Notes under the pieces: generated by a model
The model's database searches: none
Seen by the model: only the letters and a program-made list of their open reading frames with translations
Told to the model about the DNA's origin: nothing
Program-made: the position numbers and the translations under genes
NCBI RefSeq assembly: GCF_020172085.1
Contig: NZ_JAIVAT010000012.1
Span: forward strand, 1-61,051
Reading direction: 5' to 3'
From: Rossellomorea aquimaris
GTDB lineage: Bacteria; Bacillota; Bacilli; Bacillales; Bacillaceae_B
Length of the DNA stretch: 61,051 nt
In this document: positions 33,115 through 50,527 of the stretch, one piece after another
Layout of the letters: each line of letters starts with the position of its first letter
How positions within the stretch are numbered: position 1 is the stretch's first letter

Positions 33115-34305
33115 ATGGGTAAGGAAAAATTTGATCGTTCCAAGCAACATGCGAATATCGGTACAATCGGTCACGTTGACCACGGTAAAACAACTCTAAC
33201 AGCTGCTATCACAACTACACTTCACAAGAAGTATGGTCGTGGAACTGCAATGGCATATGACCAAATCGACGGTGCTCCAGAAGAAAGAGAGCGTGGAATC
33301 ACAATCTCTACTGCACACGTTGAGTACGAAACTGATACTCGTCACTACGCACACGTTGACTGCCCAGGACACGCTGACTATGTTAAAAACATGATCACTG
33401 GTGCAGCACAAATGGATGGTGGGATCCTAGTAGTATCTGCTGCTGACGGCCCAATGCCACAAACTCGTGAGCACATCCTTCTTTCTCGTCAAGTAGGTGT
33501 TCCATACCTAGTTGTATTCATGAACAAATGTGACATGGTAGACGACGAAGAACTACTTGAACTAGTAGAAATGGAAGTACGTGACCTTCTTTCTGAGTAC
33601 GATTTCCCTGGCGATGACGTACCAGTAATCAAAGGTTCTGCTCTTAAAGCTCTTGAAGGAGATGCTGAGTGGGAAGCGAAAATCTTCGAACTTATGGAAG
33701 CTGTAGATAGCTACATCCCAACTCCAGAGCGTGACACTGACAAGCCATTCATGATGCCTGTTGAGGACGTATTCTCAATCACAGGTCGTGGAACAGTTGC
33801 TACAGGTCGTGTTGAGCGTGGACAAGTTAAAGTTGGAGACACTATCGACATCATCGGTCTTTCTGAAGAGCCAAAATCTACTACTGTAACAGGTGTAGAA
33901 ATGTTCCGTAAGCTTCTTGACTATGCTGAAGCTGGAGACAACATCGGTGCACTACTTCGTGGTGTAGCTCGTGAAGATATCCAACGTGGACAAGTACTTG
34001 CTAAGCCAGGTACAATCACTCCACACACAAAGTTCAAAGCAGAAGTTTATGTTCTTTCTAAAGAAGAAGGTGGACGTCACACTCCATTCTTCACTAACTA
34101 CCGCCCTCAGTTCTACTTCCGTACAACTGACGTAACTGGTATCTGTAACCTTCCTGAAGGTGTAGAAATGGTTATGCCTGGCGATAACATCGAAATGACT
34201 GTTGAGCTTATCGCTCCAATCGCTATCGAAGAAGGTACTAAGTTCTCTATCCGTGAGGGTGGACGTACTGTAGGTGCTGGAGTAGTAGCTACAATCACTG
34301 AGTAA
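33115..34305 (+). CDS. tuf: Elongation factor Tu
   Basis: The 396-aa GTPase that carries aminoacyl-tRNA to the ribosome. GHVDHGKTT (G1), [15 protein letters not shown] (G3) and NKCD (G4) are present, followed by domains II and III. Codon use is strongly biased, as expected for a very abundant protein. It is the only tuf gene in the window, with its own promoter and a strong terminator. Confidence 0.98.
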   Translation: MGKEKFDRSKQHANIGTIGHVDHGKTTLTAAITTTLHKKYGRGTAMAYDQIDGAPEERERGITISTAHVEYETDTRHYAHVDCPGHADYVKNMITGAAQMDGGILVVSAADGPMPQTREHILLSRQVGVPYLVVFMNKCDMVDDEELLELVEMEVRDLLSEYDFPGDDVPVIKGSALKALEGDAEWEAKIFELMEAVDSYIPTPERDTDKPFMMPVEDVFSITGRGTVATGRVERGQVKVGDTIDIIGLSEEPKSTTVTGVEMFRKLLDYAEAGDNIGALLRGVAREDIQRGQVLAKPGTITPHTKFKAEVYVLSKEEGGRHTPFFTNYRPQFYFRTTDVTGICNLPEGVEMVMPGDNIEMTVELIAPIAIEEGTKFSIREGGRTVGAGVVATITE

Positions 34306-34315
34306 TCATTGATAT

Positions 34316-34351
34316 TAAAAACAGATGGACTTCATGTCCATCTGTTTTTTT
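34316..34351 (+). terminator. Terminator after tuf
   Basis: AAAAACAGATGGAC-TTCAT-GTCCATCTGT followed by seven T: a strong intrinsic terminator closing the str operon. Confidence 0.92.
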
Positions 34352-34440
34352 GTGTTCAATTTTTGGATTGGGAAGATAAGTAGCTGGTGCAAAACGGTAA
34401 ATGTATATATAGGAAAAATTGGTGAATCGTTTGTTGCACC

Positions 34441-34571
34441 GCTGTTGATTTCCGTGCAAGACTCCGCTTTCCTCGGGCGAAAGGCGAGCCTCCTCGTCGC
34501 TATCGCTCCTGCGGGGTCTCACCAATTTCGCTTTCCCGAAGGAGTCTCCGTCTTGCACTCCAATCAACAGC
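34441..34571 (-). repeat. Structured repeat family A, copy 1
   Basis: Ends in GCTGTTGATT / AATCAACAGC (10-bp inverted repeat), with inner arms GTGCAAGAC (34454-34462) and GTCTTGCAC (34550-34558) pairing perfectly. Read on the minus strand, it shares with copies 2 and 3 the core GACTCCTxCGGGAAAGCG ... GAGACC ... GAGGAGGCTC ... GGAAAGCGGAGT. Elements of this kind occur in other Bacillaceae genomes as far as I recall; the function is unknown. Confidence 0.82.
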
Positions 34572-34864
34572 TGACGACTGCAGAATTCAGGGTGCTGTCT
34601 TAAAATAATTAAAATTTGAGCTGCCGATCAAAAAAGGAAGAACGATTTTTCGAATCGATACATTTATTCCAATCACTTAATGTTCTTTGACTTGGAGCCT
34701 AGAACCATCATGAGTGAGGGCTAATAAGTGAGTTCCTTCTATATATAAAGTATTGTACAAATTCATAATGGAGCATTAAGGTATTAAGGTTACTATCACC
34801 AATTTGCTTATATAAAGGATAGAGGAACTACTACCATAATTGTAAGCATGAATTCAAAACCCAT

Positions 34865-35120
34865 TGTTGATTGGAACGGAAGGCAGCTCGACTCCTGCGG
34901 GAAACGTGGGACAGGATGAAAAGCAGAGGCGGCTTGGTCAGGCCCGACAAGCATAAGGCGAATCAACCGGAAAGGCGTTCTTTGCCTTTTTGGTTGATTT
35001 GACTTATGACCTCGAGGGACTAGCCGCCGTAGCTGGATCTTATGACCCCACAGGGCAGAAGCCCGAGGAGGCTCACCGCCAGCCCCGCGGAAAGCGAGCT
35101 GCCTGGAGTGGAAATCAACA
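34865..35120 (+). repeat. Structured repeat family A, copy 2 (interrupted)
   Basis: Ends in TGTTGATT / AATCAACA, with inner arms GGCAGCTCG (34882-34890) and CGAGCTGCC (35095-35103). The core GACTCCTGCGGGAAACGTGG and the second half GAGGAGGCTCACCGCC, CCGCGGAAAGCGAG match the family. It is about twice the length of copies 1 and 3 because a family B element lies inside it. Confidence 0.82.
34919..35040 (-). repeat. Structured repeat family B, inserted in family A
   Basis: The reverse complement reads AGCTACGGCGGCTAGTCCCT, CGAGG, then a hairpin (CATAAG/CTTATG, AATCAACC/GGTTGATT, apex AAGGC...GCCTT), then GCTTGTCGGGCCTGACCAAG. It is the same frame as the units at 5777-6064, but with GGCGGC/GCCGCC in the outer stem instead of GCCGGC/GCCGGC, keeping the pairing. 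Confidence 0.82.
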
Positions 35121-35183
35121 TACACTCACGTATAAAGGAATAAAATCGTTTTGATCAAATGTTCTATCTGATATATATTTTGA

Positions 35184-35756
<573 letters not shown>

Positions 35757-35791
35757 TTCATAAAAACCATAATAATTAGGAGGTGTGACTT

Positions 35792-36421
35792 ATGACCAAA
35801 GGAATCTTAGGAAGAAAGATTGGTATGACTCAAGTTTTCGCTGAAAACGGTGATCTTATCCCTGTAACTGTTATCGAAGCTGCTCAAAACGTGGTACTTC
35901 AAAAGAAATCTATCGATGTTGATGGCTACGAAGCTATCCAAGTAGGTTTTGAAGACAAACGTGAAAAGCTTTCTAACAAACCAGAGAGAGGCCACGTTGC
36001 TAAAGCTGAAACTGCTCCTAAGCGCTTCATCCGTGAAATCCGCGGTGTAAACGTAGAAGAGTACGAAGTTGGTCAAGAAGTCAAAGTTGATATTTTCGCA
36101 GCAGGCGAAATCGTAGATGTAACAGGAGTTTCAAAAGGTAAAGGTTTCCAAGGTGCTATCAAGCGTCACAACCAATCTCGCGGACCAATGTCTCACGGTT
36201 CTCGTTACCACCGTCGTCCTGGTTCAATGGGTCCTGTTGATCCGAACCGTGTATTCAAAGGTAAATTACTACCTGGACGTATGGGCGGAGAACAAATTAC
36301 AATTCAAAACCTTGAAATTGTAAAAGTTGATGCTGAGCGTAACCTTATCTTAGTTAAAGGTAATGTACCTGGACCTAAGAAACAACTGATCAAAGTAAAG
36401 TCAGCTATTAAAGCAAACTAA
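35792..36421 (+). CDS. rplC: 50S ribosomal protein L3
   Basis: A 209-aa early assembly protein near the peptidyl-transferase centre. It starts [13 protein letters not shown] and carries the [21 protein letters not shown] region that reaches the centre, plus LPGRMGG. Close behind rpsJ in the S10 operon. Confidence 0.97.
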   Translation: MTKGILGRKIGMTQVFAENGDLIPVTVIEAAQNVVLQKKSIDVDGYEAIQVGFEDKREKLSNKPERGHVAKAETAPKRFIREIRGVNVEEYEVGQEVKVDIFAAGEIVDVTGVSKGKGFQGAIKRHNQSRGPMSHGSRYHRRPGSMGPVDPNRVFKGKLLPGRMGGEQITIQNLEIVKVDAERNLILVKGNVPGPKKQLIKVKSAIKAN

Positions 36422-36451
36422 TAGAACTTTTCAAGAAAGGAGGAAACAAGA

Positions 36452-37075
36452 ATGCCGAAAGTAGCATTATTTAACCAAAGCGGTTCTAAAGTTGGAGATA
36501 TCGAACTTAATGACACTGTTTTTGGTATCGAACCAAACACACACGTGATGACTGAAGCAGTATTGATGCAAAGAGCTTCTTTACGCCAAGGAAATCACAA
36601 AGTAAAAAATCGTTCTGAAGTACGTGGCGGTGGTCGTAAGCCTTGGCGTCAAAAAGGAACAGGTCGTGCTCGTCAAGGGTCAATCCGTTCTCCACAATGG
36701 CGCGGTGGTGGTACTGTATTTGGACCAGTTCCACGCAGCTACAGCTACAAACTTCCTAAGAAAGTTCGTCGCTTAGCGATTAAATCTGCACTTTCTTCTA
36801 AAGTAGTAGAAGAAAACATCTTAGTATTAGAAGCATTATCATTCGATGCTCCTAAAACAAAAGAATTTGCTAACGTTCTTAAAGGTCTTTCTGTTGATTC
36901 TAAAACATTAGTAATCACTGACGGTCTTGACGAAAACGTAGCACTTTCAGCTCGTAACATCCCTGGTGTAACTGTTGTTGCTGCAGAAGGAATTAGCGTT
37001 CTGGATGTATTAGGACATGACAAACTAGTGATGACTAAATCAGCTGTTGAAAAAGTAGAGGAGGTGCTCGCATAA
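36452..37075 (+). CDS. rplD: 50S ribosomal protein L4
   Basis: A 207-aa protein lining the peptide exit tunnel. The extended loop with [20 protein letters not shown] and [12 protein letters not shown] is wild-type in form, with no macrolide-resistance deletion. The stop overlaps the ATG of rplW. Confidence 0.97.
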   Translation: MPKVALFNQSGSKVGDIELNDTVFGIEPNTHVMTEAVLMQRASLRQGNHKVKNRSEVRGGGRKPWRQKGTGRARQGSIRSPQWRGGGTVFGPVPRSYSYKLPKKVRRLAIKSALSSKVVEENILVLEALSFDAPKTKEFANVLKGLSVDSKTLVITDGLDENVALSARNIPGVTVVAAEGISVLDVLGHDKLVMTKSAVEKVEEVLA

Positions 37076-37359
37076 TGGATGTACGTGAAATCATTAAGCG
37101 CCCCGTAATTACAGAGGCTTCAACTGATCTTATGTCTGAGAAAAAATATACTTTCGAAGTTGATACTAGAGCCAACAAAACTCAAGTAAAAGACGCCGTT
37201 CAAGAAATCTTTGACGTGAAAGTAGATAAAGTAAACATCATGAACTACAAAGGTAAGTTCAAGCGTATGGGTAAACACGCTGGTTACACTAACAAGCGTC
37301 GTAAAGCTATCGTTAAACTTACTGCTGACAGTAAAGAAATCGAATTCTTTGAAGTATAA
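37075..37359 (+). CDS. rplW: 50S ribosomal protein L23
   Basis: A 94-aa protein at the tunnel exit, docking site for trigger factor and SRP. It starts [16 protein letters not shown] and has the conserved [15 protein letters not shown]. The ATG overlaps the rplD stop by one base. Confidence 0.96.
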   Translation: MDVREIIKRPVITEASTDLMSEKKYTFEVDTRANKTQVKDAVQEIFDVKVDKVNIMNYKGKFKRMGKHAGYTNKRRKAIVKLTADSKEIEFFEV

Positions 37360-37369
37360 AATTCTTTAA

Positions 37370-38560
<1,191 letters not shown>

Positions 38561-38579
38561 TTGAGAGGAGGGTATCCTA

Positions 38580-38921
38580 ATGCAAGCAAAAGCTGTTGCA
38601 AGAACAGTACGTATTGCTCCTCGTAAAGTACGCTTAGTCGTTGATCTAATCCGAGGTAAGCAAGTTGGAGAAGCGGTTGCTATCTTAAAGCATACACCTA
38701 AAGCTGCTTCACCAGTAATCGAAAAAGTACTTAAGTCTGCTATTGCGAACGCAGAGCACAACTTTGACATGGATATTAATAGCCTAGTGGTAACTGAGGC
38801 TTATGTAAATGAAGGACCAACACTTAAACGTTTCCGTCCTCGTGCGATGGGACGTGCAAGTCAAATTAACAAACGTACAAGTCACATTACACTTGTCGTA
38901 TCAGAAAAGAAGGAGGGATAA
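38580..38921 (+). CDS. rplV: 50S ribosomal protein L22
   Basis: A 113-aa protein whose long loop lines the exit tunnel ([20 protein letters not shown]); no resistance-type duplication or deletion in that loop. Starts [20 protein letters not shown]. Confidence 0.97.
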   Translation: MQAKAVARTVRIAPRKVRLVVDLIRGKQVGEAVAILKHTPKAASPVIEKVLKSAIANAEHNFDMDINSLVVTEAYVNEGPTLKRFRPRAMGRASQINKRTSHITLVVSEKKEG

Positions 38922-38924
38922 GCT

Positions 38925-40211
<1,287 letters not shown>

Positions 40212-40231
40212 ATGAGAGGAGGTTTGCTTAA

Positions 40232-40908
<677 letters not shown>

Positions 40909-40947
40909 TAGATATTAGCATTGGGCCATTCAAGGAGGTGCGATGAA

Positions 40948-41259
40948 ATGCATGTAAAAAAAGGCGATAAAGTAATGGTCATTACTGGGAAAGACAAAGG
41001 CAAAACAGGTGTTGTTCTTGCTTCATTCCCAAAGAAAGACCGAGTGCTAGTTGAAGGTATCAACGTTGTGAAAAAACACGCTAAGCCTTCACAGATGAAC
41101 CCGCAAGGCGGAATCATCAGCCAGGAAGCATCTATCCATGTATCAAATGTTATGCTTCTAGATCCGAAATCTAACGAGCCAACTCGTGTAGGTTATAAGA
41201 CAGAAGACGGCAAAAAAGTACGTGTAGCAAAAAAATCAGGTGAAGTTCTAGATAAATAG
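40948..41259 (+). CDS. rplX: 50S ribosomal protein L24
   Basis: A 103-aa assembly initiator with an N-terminal KOW motif ([20 protein letters not shown]). The start is ATG 40948 (MHVKKGDK), as in B. subtilis; the AAGGAGGTG site is spaced for it. Confidence 0.96.
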   Translation: MHVKKGDKVMVITGKDKGKTGVVLASFPKKDRVLVEGINVVKKHAKPSQMNPQGGIISQEASIHVSNVMLLDPKSNEPTRVGYKTEDGKKVRVAKKSGEVLDK

Positions 41260-41285
41260 TACGATTAAGAAGGGAGGTATTCTGA

Positions 41286-41825
41286 ATGAACCGCCTAAAA
41301 GAAAAATTTCAACAAGAAATCAGTCCAGCTCTAGTTAGCAAATTCAATTACAAATCAGTAATGGAAGTACCTAAAGTTGAAAAGATCGTTGTCAACATGG
41401 GTATCGGTGACGCAGTTCAAAACTCAAAAGCTCTTGATGTAGCTGTTGACGAATTGACTCAAATCACTGGTCAAAAGCCAGTTGTAACAAAAGCTAAAAA
41501 ATCTATCGCAGGCTTCCGTCTTCGTGAAGGTATGCCAATCGGTGCAAAAGTTACTCTACGCGGAGAGCGTATGTACCAATTCTTAGATAAATTAATTTCT
41601 GTTTCACTTCCACGTGTACGTGACTTCCGTGGTGTTTCTAAAAAAGCATTCGACGGTCGCGGTAACTACACATTAGGAGTTAAAGAGCAATTGATTTTCC
41701 CTGAGATTGATTATGATAAAGTGTCTAAAGTACGCGGTATGGATATCGTAATCGTAACAACTGCGAACACAGACGAAGAAGCTCGTGAATTATTGACACA
41801 AATCGGAATGCCATTCCAAAAGTAA
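41286..41825 (+). CDS. rplE: 50S ribosomal protein L5
   Basis: A 179-aa 5S rRNA-binding protein. [37 protein letters not shown] and the C-terminal [18 protein letters not shown] are conserved. Confidence 0.97.
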   Translation: MNRLKEKFQQEISPALVSKFNYKSVMEVPKVEKIVVNMGIGDAVQNSKALDVAVDELTQITGQKPVVTKAKKSIAGFRLREGMPIGAKVTLRGERMYQFLDKLISVSLPRVRDFRGVSKKAFDGRGNYTLGVKEQLIFPEIDYDKVSKVRGMDIVIVTTANTDEEARELLTQIGMPFQK

Positions 41826-42035
<210 letters not shown>

Positions 42036-42065
42036 TACCCTATATTGGGAAGGAGGTAAATTATT

Positions 42066-42464
42066 ATGACAATGACAGATCCAATTGCAGATTTGCTTAC
42101 TCGCATCCGTAATGCGAACATGGTTCGTCACGAAAGATTAGAAGTTCCTGCTTCTAACATCAAGAAAGAAATTGCAGAAATCCTTAAACGTGAAGGTTTC
42201 GTACGTGACGTAGAATATGTAGAAGATAACAAGCAAGGTGTTATCCGCATTTTCTTGAAATATGGAGCAAACAACGAACGCGTAATTACTGGATTAAAGC
42301 GTATCTCTAAACCTGGTTTACGTGTATATGCAAAATCAACAGAGGTACCTAAAGTACTAAACGGTTTAGGTATCGCACTTGTTTCAACTTCTACAGGTGT
42401 TTTAACTGATAAAGAAGCTCGTGCTCAACAAGTAGGCGGAGAAGTACTAGCTTACGTTTGGTAA
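42066..42464 (+). CDS. rpsH: 30S ribosomal protein S8
   Basis: A 132-aa protein that binds the 16S central domain. It starts [18 protein letters not shown] and ends with [22 protein letters not shown]. In E. coli S8 is the spc-operon repressor; I see no clear site here. Confidence 0.97.
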   Translation: MTMTDPIADLLTRIRNANMVRHERLEVPASNIKKEIAEILKREGFVRDVEYVEDNKQGVIRIFLKYGANNERVITGLKRISKPGLRVYAKSTEVPKVLNGLGIALVSTSTGVLTDKEARAQQVGGEVLAYVW

Positions 42465-42494
42465 TATTTTTTATATGAATGGAGGTGCAACAGG

Positions 42495-43034
42495 ATGTCA
42501 CGTGTAGGAAAACTACCAGTAGAAATTCCATCTGACGTTACTCTAACAGTAGGTGAAGATAACACTGTAACTGTAAAAGGACCTAAAGGGGAACTTTCTC
42601 GTACATTCAATTCTGATATTAAAGTTGAATTAGAAGGAAACGTAGCGACAGTTACTCGTCCTTCTGATGCAAAAGAACACCGCGCGTTACACGGTACAAC
42701 TCGTGCCCTAATCGCGAACATGGTTGAAGGTGTATCTAAAGGATTCCAAAGAAATCTTGAGCTTGTCGGTGTAGGTTACCGTGCTCAAAAACAAGGTACG
42801 AAGCTTGTACTTAACGTTGGTTACTCTCACCCAGTTGAGATCGAACCAGAACAAGGTATCGAGATCGAAGTACCGGCTAATACAAAGATATCTATTAAAG
42901 GTATCGACAAAGAACGTGTTGGAGCATTAGCTGCTAACATTCGTGCTGTACGCTCTCCTGAGCCTTACAAAGGAAAAGGTATTCGCTACGAAGGTGAATA
43001 TGTTCGTCGTAAAGAAGGTAAAACAGGTAAATAA
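42495..43034 (+). CDS. rplF: 50S ribosomal protein L6
   Basis: A 179-aa protein near the sarcin-ricin loop. It starts [17 protein letters not shown] and ends with [27 protein letters not shown], with the two repeat domains of the family. Confidence 0.97.
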   Translation: MSRVGKLPVEIPSDVTLTVGEDNTVTVKGPKGELSRTFNSDIKVELEGNVATVTRPSDAKEHRALHGTTRALIANMVEGVSKGFQRNLELVGVGYRAQKQGTKLVLNVGYSHPVEIEPEQGIEIEVPANTKISIKGIDKERVGALAANIRAVRSPEPYKGKGIRYEGEYVRRKEGKTGK

Positions 43035-43067
43035 TGCCGCGTAGGCAAAAGAAAGGAGTGACCGTAG

Positions 43068-43430
43068 GTGATTACTAAGCCAGATAAGAACAAAACACGT
43101 AAGAAAAGACATGCTCGTGTCCGTTCAAAGATTACTGGAACTGAAACTCGTCCTCGTTTGAACGTTTTCCGTTCTAACAAAAATATCTACGCTCAACTTA
43201 TCGATGATATGAATGGTGTTACTCTAGTTAGTGCATCTTCTCAAGATAAAGATTTCAACCTAGATTCTTCTGCAACAACTGATGCTGCTGCAAAAGTTGG
43301 AGAACTAGTTGCAAAACGTGCTGTAGAAAAAGGATTAAAATCCGTAGTATTTGACCGTGGTGGATATTTATATCATGGCCGTATCAAAGCTTTGGCTGAA
43401 GCAGCTCGTGAAAACGGCTTAGAATTTTAA
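43068..43430 (+). CDS. rplR: 50S ribosomal protein L18
   Basis: A 120-aa 5S rRNA-binding protein. The start is GTG 43068 ([19 protein letters not shown]). The conserved [18 protein letters not shown] and [21 protein letters not shown] are present. Confidence 0.96.
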   Translation: MITKPDKNKTRKKRHARVRSKITGTETRPRLNVFRSNKNIYAQLIDDMNGVTLVSASSQDKDFNLDSSATTDAAAKVGELVAKRAVEKGLKSVVFDRGGYLYHGRIKALAEAARENGLEF

Positions 43431-43453
43431 TAAAAAAAGGAGGGACAATCCAG

Positions 43454-43954
43454 ATGCGTCGTATTGATCCAAGCAAACTAGAATTTGAAGAACGCGTAGT
43501 TACAATCAATCGTGTTGCGAAAGTAGTTAAAGGTGGACGTCGTTTCCGTTTCGCTGCTCTTGTAGTAGTGGGCGACAAAAACGGTCACGTTGGTTTCGGA
43601 ACTGGGAAAGCTCAGGAAGTACCTGATGCAATCCGTAAAGCGATTGAAGATGCGAAGAAAAATCTAATTGAAGTTCCTATGGTTGAAGGTACAACTCCTC
43701 ACCTAGTAACTGGACGTTTTGGTGCTGGTCAGATCCTGATCAAACCTGCTTCTGCGGGTACAGGAATCATCGCCGGTGGACCTGTTCGTGCCGTACTTGA
43801 ATTAGCTGGTGTTCAAGATATCCTATCTAAATCATTAGGATCTAACACTCCAATTAACATGGTTCGCGCTACAATCGAAGGTTTAAAACAATTAAAGCGT
43901 GCTGAAGACGTAGCTAAACTACGTGGTAAATCAGTAGAAGAGATCTTAGGTTAA
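43454..43954 (+). CDS. rpsE: 30S ribosomal protein S5
   Basis: A 166-aa protein at the mRNA channel. The N-terminal dsRBD-like part ([25 protein letters not shown] in two blocks) and [20 protein letters not shown] are present; the spectinomycin-binding loop (VVKGGRR) is wild-type. Confidence 0.97.
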   Translation: MRRIDPSKLEFEERVVTINRVAKVVKGGRRFRFAALVVVGDKNGHVGFGTGKAQEVPDAIRKAIEDAKKNLIEVPMVEGTTPHLVTGRFGAGQILIKPASAGTGIIAGGPVRAVLELAGVQDILSKSLGSNTPINMVRATIEGLKQLKRAEDVAKLRGKSVEEILG

Positions 43955-43967
43955 GGGAGGGATAACG

Positions 43968-44150
43968 ATGGCTAACAAACTAGAAATTACCCTCACTCGC
44001 AGCATCATTGGCCGTCCTCAAGATCAACGTAAAACGGTTGAAGCTTTAGGACTTCGCAAAATGCACCAAACAGTTGAGCAACAAGATAATGCTGCAATCC
44101 GCGGCATGATCAACAAAGTTGCCCACCTTGTTACAGTAACTGAGAAGTAA
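43968..44150 (+). CDS. rpmD: 50S ribosomal protein L30
   Basis: A 60-aa protein: [19 protein letters not shown] and [18 protein letters not shown] 43968 follows AAGGGAGG. Confidence 0.95.
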   Translation: MANKLEITLTRSIIGRPQDQRKTVEALGLRKMHQTVEQQDNAAIRGMINKVAHLVTVTEK

Positions 44151-44181
44151 TATATAACCCTTAAAAGAAGGAGGTGCCGAC

Positions 44182-44621
44182 ATGAAATTACATGAGTTAA
44201 AACCTACTGAAGGTTCACGTAAAGTCCGCAATCGTGTAGGACGTGGTATTGGTTCAGGTAATGGAAAGACTGCAGGTAAAGGTCACAAAGGTCAAAACGC
44301 CCGTTCAGGTGGCGGAACTCGTCCTGGCTTTGAAGGTGGTCAAACACCATTATTCCAACGTCTACCAAAACGTGGATTCACAAACATCAATCGTAAAGAA
44401 TATGCAATCGTCAATCTTGACGCATTGAATCGCTTCGAAGATGGTACAGAAGTTACTCCAGCTCTACTTGTAGAATCTGGCGTAGTAAGTAACGAAAAAG
44501 CAGGTATTAAGATTCTTGGTAAAGGTTCAATCGAGAAAAAGCTTACAGTAAAAGCACACAAATTCTCAACCACTGCTAAAGAAGCTATCGAAGCTGCTGG
44601 CGGTACATCCGAGGTGATCTA

Positions 44622-44622
<1 letters not shown>
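44182..44622 (+). CDS. rplO: 50S ribosomal protein L15
   Basis: A 146-aa late-assembly protein with the glycine- and arginine-rich N-terminus ([20 protein letters not shown]) and the [19 protein letters not shown] region. The stop overlaps the secY ATG. Confidence 0.97.
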
Positions 44623-46625
<2,003 letters not shown>

Positions 46626-46626
<1 letters not shown>

Positions 46627-47372
46627 TGATCATTTCTAAAACTCCGAGAGAGATTGAGATTATGCGGCATGCTGGAAAGATCGTTGCATTAACTCATGCG
46701 GAATTGCAAAAGTATATTTCTCCGGGAATTACGACGAAGGAATTGGATGCAATTGCTGAAAAATTCATTCGTAAACATGATGCAATTCCATCTTTTAAAG
46801 GGTATAATGGGTTTCGTGGCAGCATCTGTGCTTCAGTCAACAATGAGTTGGTACATGGAATTCCAGGCGATCGGGTATTAAAGGATGGCGATATAATCAG
46901 CATCGATATCGGTGCTAAATATAACGGTTATCACGGCGACTCAGCTTGGACTTATCCAGTTGGAACAATAGATGATGAAACCCAGAAGCTTCTGGATGTA
47001 ACAGAGGAATCATTATTCCTTGGACTTAAGGAAGCGAAACCAGGCGAGCGTCTGTCGAATATCTCTCATAGTATACAAACTTTTGTTGAGGCAAATGGCT
47101 TTTCAATCGTTCGGGAGTATGTAGGACACGGAGTTGGTCAAGACTTACATGAGGACCCTCAAATTCCTCATTATGGGCCACCCAACAAAGGTCCGCGTTT
47201 AAAACCTGGCATGGTACTGGCTATTGAACCAATGGTTAATGCAGGTAGTCGATATGTTAGAACGTTATCAGATAACTGGACAGTCGTCACAGTAGATGAT
47301 AAAATGTGTGCGCACTTTGAACACACCATTGCCATTACTGAAGACGGCTATGAGATATTGACGAAAGCCTAA
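46626..47372 (+). CDS. map: Methionine aminopeptidase, type I
   Basis: A 248-aa metalloprotease that removes the initiator methionine. The five metal ligands are present: D94, D105, H168, E201 and E232 ([36 protein letters not shown]). It overlaps the adk stop by one base. Confidence 0.97.
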
Positions 47373-47711
47373 GTGAAGGTGATTGGATTGATCGAGTCAG
47401 ATTCGACGGTACCGAGGATTGGCCAAATTGTTCAAACCCTTAAAGGGAGAGAAACAGGCAGCTACTCGGTCGTTGTTCAGCAGTTGGATGAACGTTTTGT
47501 ACTCATAGCAGATGGGGATAGACGAAAGTTTGATCGCGCCAAGCGAAAGAACATCGCTCATCTTCACTTGTGTGACTATGTTTCTCCAGAAGTTCAAAAC
47601 AGTATGATAGAATCAGGCAGAGTAACGAACGGTAAACTGCGTTATGCTGTTTCAAAGTTTGTTAACGAAGTGTTAAATGATGAGAAGAAGGGAGACATGT
47701 TCGATGGCTAA
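47373..47711 (+). CDS. ybzG: KOW-domain RNA-binding protein (L14e/L6e-like, YbzG family)
   Basis: A 112-aa protein beginning at GTG 47373, directly after the map stop. The N-terminal half ([21 protein letters not shown], then [21 protein letters not shown]) is a KOW/SH3-like fold related to eukaryotic L14e/L6e; it is known in Firmicutes between map and infA but its role is unclear. The C-terminal half ([15 protein letters not shown]) is less conserved. The end overlaps infA by 8 bp. Confidence 0.85.
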   Translation: MKVIGLIESDSTVPRIGQIVQTLKGRETGSYSVVVQQLDERFVLIADGDRRKFDRAKRKNIAHLHLCDYVSPEVQNSMIESGRVTNGKLRYAVSKFVNEVLNDEKKGDMFDG

Positions 47712-47922
47712 GGATGATGTAATTGAAGTTGAAGGTAAGGTCGCCGAGACTTTGCCCAATGCGATGTTTAAGGTAGAATTAGAAAATGGTCATACAGTAC
47801 TGGCACATGTTTCAGGAAAGATCCGTATGCATTTCATCCGTATCCTACCTGGTGACAAGGTAACAGTAGAATTATCACCGTATGACTTGACTCGTGGTAG
47901 AATCACTTATCGTTATAAATAA
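47704..47922 (+). CDS. infA: Translation initiation factor IF-1
   Basis: A 72-aa OB-fold factor that blocks the A site during initiation: [20 protein letters not shown] and [22 protein letters not shown] core. ATG 47704 is inside the end of the KOW gene; the in-frame ATG at 47677 would add nine residues and is rejected. Confidence 0.97.
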   Translation: MAKDDVIEVEGKVAETLPNAMFKVELENGHTVLAHVSGKIRMHFIRILPGDKVTVELSPYDLTRGRITYRYK

Positions 47923-47954
47923 TCTATTGCACTCCGTACTATTAAGGAGGTTAG

Positions 47955-48074
<120 letters not shown>

Positions 48075-48098
48075 TCTTAAAGGAGGTGCGCTATCACT

Positions 48099-48464
48099 AT
48101 GGCACGTATTGCTGGTGTAGACATTCCACGTGACAAACGTGTTGTCATTTCATTAACATACATCTACGGTATTGGTAAAAATACTGCAGCGAAAATCTTA
48201 TCTGAAGCAGGTGTATCTGAGGATACTCGCGTTCGCGATCTTACTGACGACGAACTAGGAAAGATCCGTGATATCGTTGATAAATTAAAAGTAGAAGGTG
48301 ATCTTCGTCGTGAAGTATCACTAAACATCAAACGTCTTATGGAAATCGGTTCATACCGCGGTCTTCGTCACCGTCGTGGACTACCTGTTCGTGGGCAACA
48401 TACGAAGAACAATGCTCGTACACGTAAAGGTCCTCGTAAGACTGTAGCTAACAAGAAAAAATAA
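48099..48464 (+). CDS. rpsM: 30S ribosomal protein S13
   Basis: A 121-aa head protein contacting the P-site t[23 protein letters not shown] and the C-terminal [20 protein letters not shown]. Confidence 0.97.
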   Translation: MARIAGVDIPRDKRVVISLTYIYGIGKNTAAKILSEAGVSEDTRVRDLTDDELGKIRDIVDKLKVEGDLRREVSLNIKRLMEIGSYRGLRHRRGLPVRGQHTKNNARTRKGPRKTVANKKK

Positions 48465-48471
48465 TAGGTAA

Positions 48472-48879
<408 letters not shown>

Positions 48880-48894
48880 TTTTCTGTATAAATT

Positions 48895-48923
48895 TTGTAT
48901 CGTTGTCTATAATGGGATATGAT
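48895..48923 (+). promoter_or_regulatory. Possible internal promoter for rpoA
   Basis: TTGTAT (48895-48900), 17 bp, TATGAT (48918-48923) in the 170-bp gap between rpsK and rpoA; a TATAAT at 48908-48913 lacks a good -35. Confidence 0.45.
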
Positions 48924-49049
48924 ACAAGATACGTTCATTCAGAAAAGTAACCAGTTGTTGGTGCACAATAGGGAACGTAAACATGGGGAATTTCGGACTT
49001 TATCTTATTTAGCCCGGAGTTTCGACGTTTTGAAGGAGGGTAAATATTA

Positions 49050-49994
49050 ATGATCGAAATTGAAAAGCCAAAAATTGAAACGGTTGAGATCAGCGATGAT
49101 GCCACATATGGAAAGTTCGTCGTAGAACCACTTGAGCGTGGATATGGTACAACTTTGGGTAACTCCTTACGTCGTATCCTATTATCGTCACTCCCAGGTG
49201 CTGCTGTCACATCTATTCAAATAGATGGAGTACTGCATGAGTTTTCAACAATTGAAGGCGTCGTAGAGGATGTTACATCCATCATTTTGAATATCAAGAA
49301 GCTGGCGTTAAAGATCTACTCTGATGAAGAAAAAACGCTAGAAATTGATGTGCAGGGTGAAGGAGCCGTGACGGCTGCTGATATTACTCATGATAGTGAT
49401 GTTGAAGTGTTAAATCCTGATTTACACATCGCAACATTATCTAAGAGTGGTCACTTCCGTGTGCGTTTAAGTGCATCCCGTGGTCGTGGGTACAGACCAG
49501 CAGACCAAAACAAACGTGAGGATCTTCCTATTGGCGTGATCCCAATCGATTCTATTTACACTCCAGTTTCACGCGTAAACTATCAAATAGAAAATACTCG
49601 TGTTGGTCAAATGACGAACTACGATAAACTTTCTCTTGATGTATGGACTGATGGAAGTATTGGACCGAAAGAAGCGATTTCTTTAGGTGCTAAGATTCTA
49701 ACAGAACACTTAAATATTTTCGTTGGCCTTACAGATGAAGCGCAGAATGCTGAAATCATGGTAGAAAAAGAAGAAGATCAAAAAGAAAAAGTTCTTGAGA
49801 TGACGATCGAAGAATTGGATCTTTCTGTTCGTTCTTATAACTGCCTGAAGCGTGCTGGAATCAATACTGTTCAAGAGCTTGCTAACAAGACTGAAGAAGA
49901 TATGATGAAAGTACGTAACCTAGGACGTAAATCCCTTGAAGAGGTTAAAGTGAAACTTGAAGACCTTGGACTTGGATTACGTAAAGACGACTGA
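49050..49994 (+). CDS. rpoA: DNA-directed RNA polymerase subunit alpha
   Basis: The 314-aa alpha subunit. The N-terminal assembly domain ([20 protein letters not shown] and [16 protein letters not shown]) and the C-terminal domain that binds UP elements and activators ([33 protein letters not shown]) are complete. It sits in the alpha operon with S13, S11 and L17, as is usual. Confidence 0.98.
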   Translation: MIEIEKPKIETVEISDDATYGKFVVEPLERGYGTTLGNSLRRILLSSLPGAAVTSIQIDGVLHEFSTIEGVVEDVTSIILNIKKLALKIYSDEEKTLEIDVQGEGAVTAADITHDSDVEVLNPDLHIATLSKSGHFRVRLSASRGRGYRPADQNKREDLPIGVIPIDSIYTPVSRVNYQIENTRVGQMTNYDKLSLDVWTDGSIGPKEAISLGAKILTEHLNIFVGLTDEAQNAEIMVEKEEDQKEKVLEMTIEELDLSVRSYNCLKRAGINTVQELANKTEEDMMKVRNLGRKSLEEVKVKLEDLGLGLRKDD

Positions 49995-50016
49995 TAACAT
50001 CTTCTTTCATATATAG

Positions 50017-50403
<387 letters not shown>

Positions 50404-50423
50404 TAATTCGTGACTTCTAACAT

Positions 50424-50468
50424 TAAGGGCGGGACAGTTAATCCTTAACTGCTTCTTTGCCCTTTTTG
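50424..50468 (+). terminator. Terminator after rplQ
   Basis: AAGGGC / GCCCTT closes an inner CAGTTAA-TCC-TTAACTG hairpin, followed by five T. Confidence 0.85.
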
Positions 50469-50527
50469 TATAAGTGCATGTGATGAAAAGCAGAGCGTTA
50501 CGATGAGCAGCGCTGTCTGACTCGTCT

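Noticed and set aside
34325..35125. Frames of about 90-105 codons in the tuf-rpsJ gap
   Set aside because: They lie in repeats A1, A2 and B3 and begin without ribosome binding sites.
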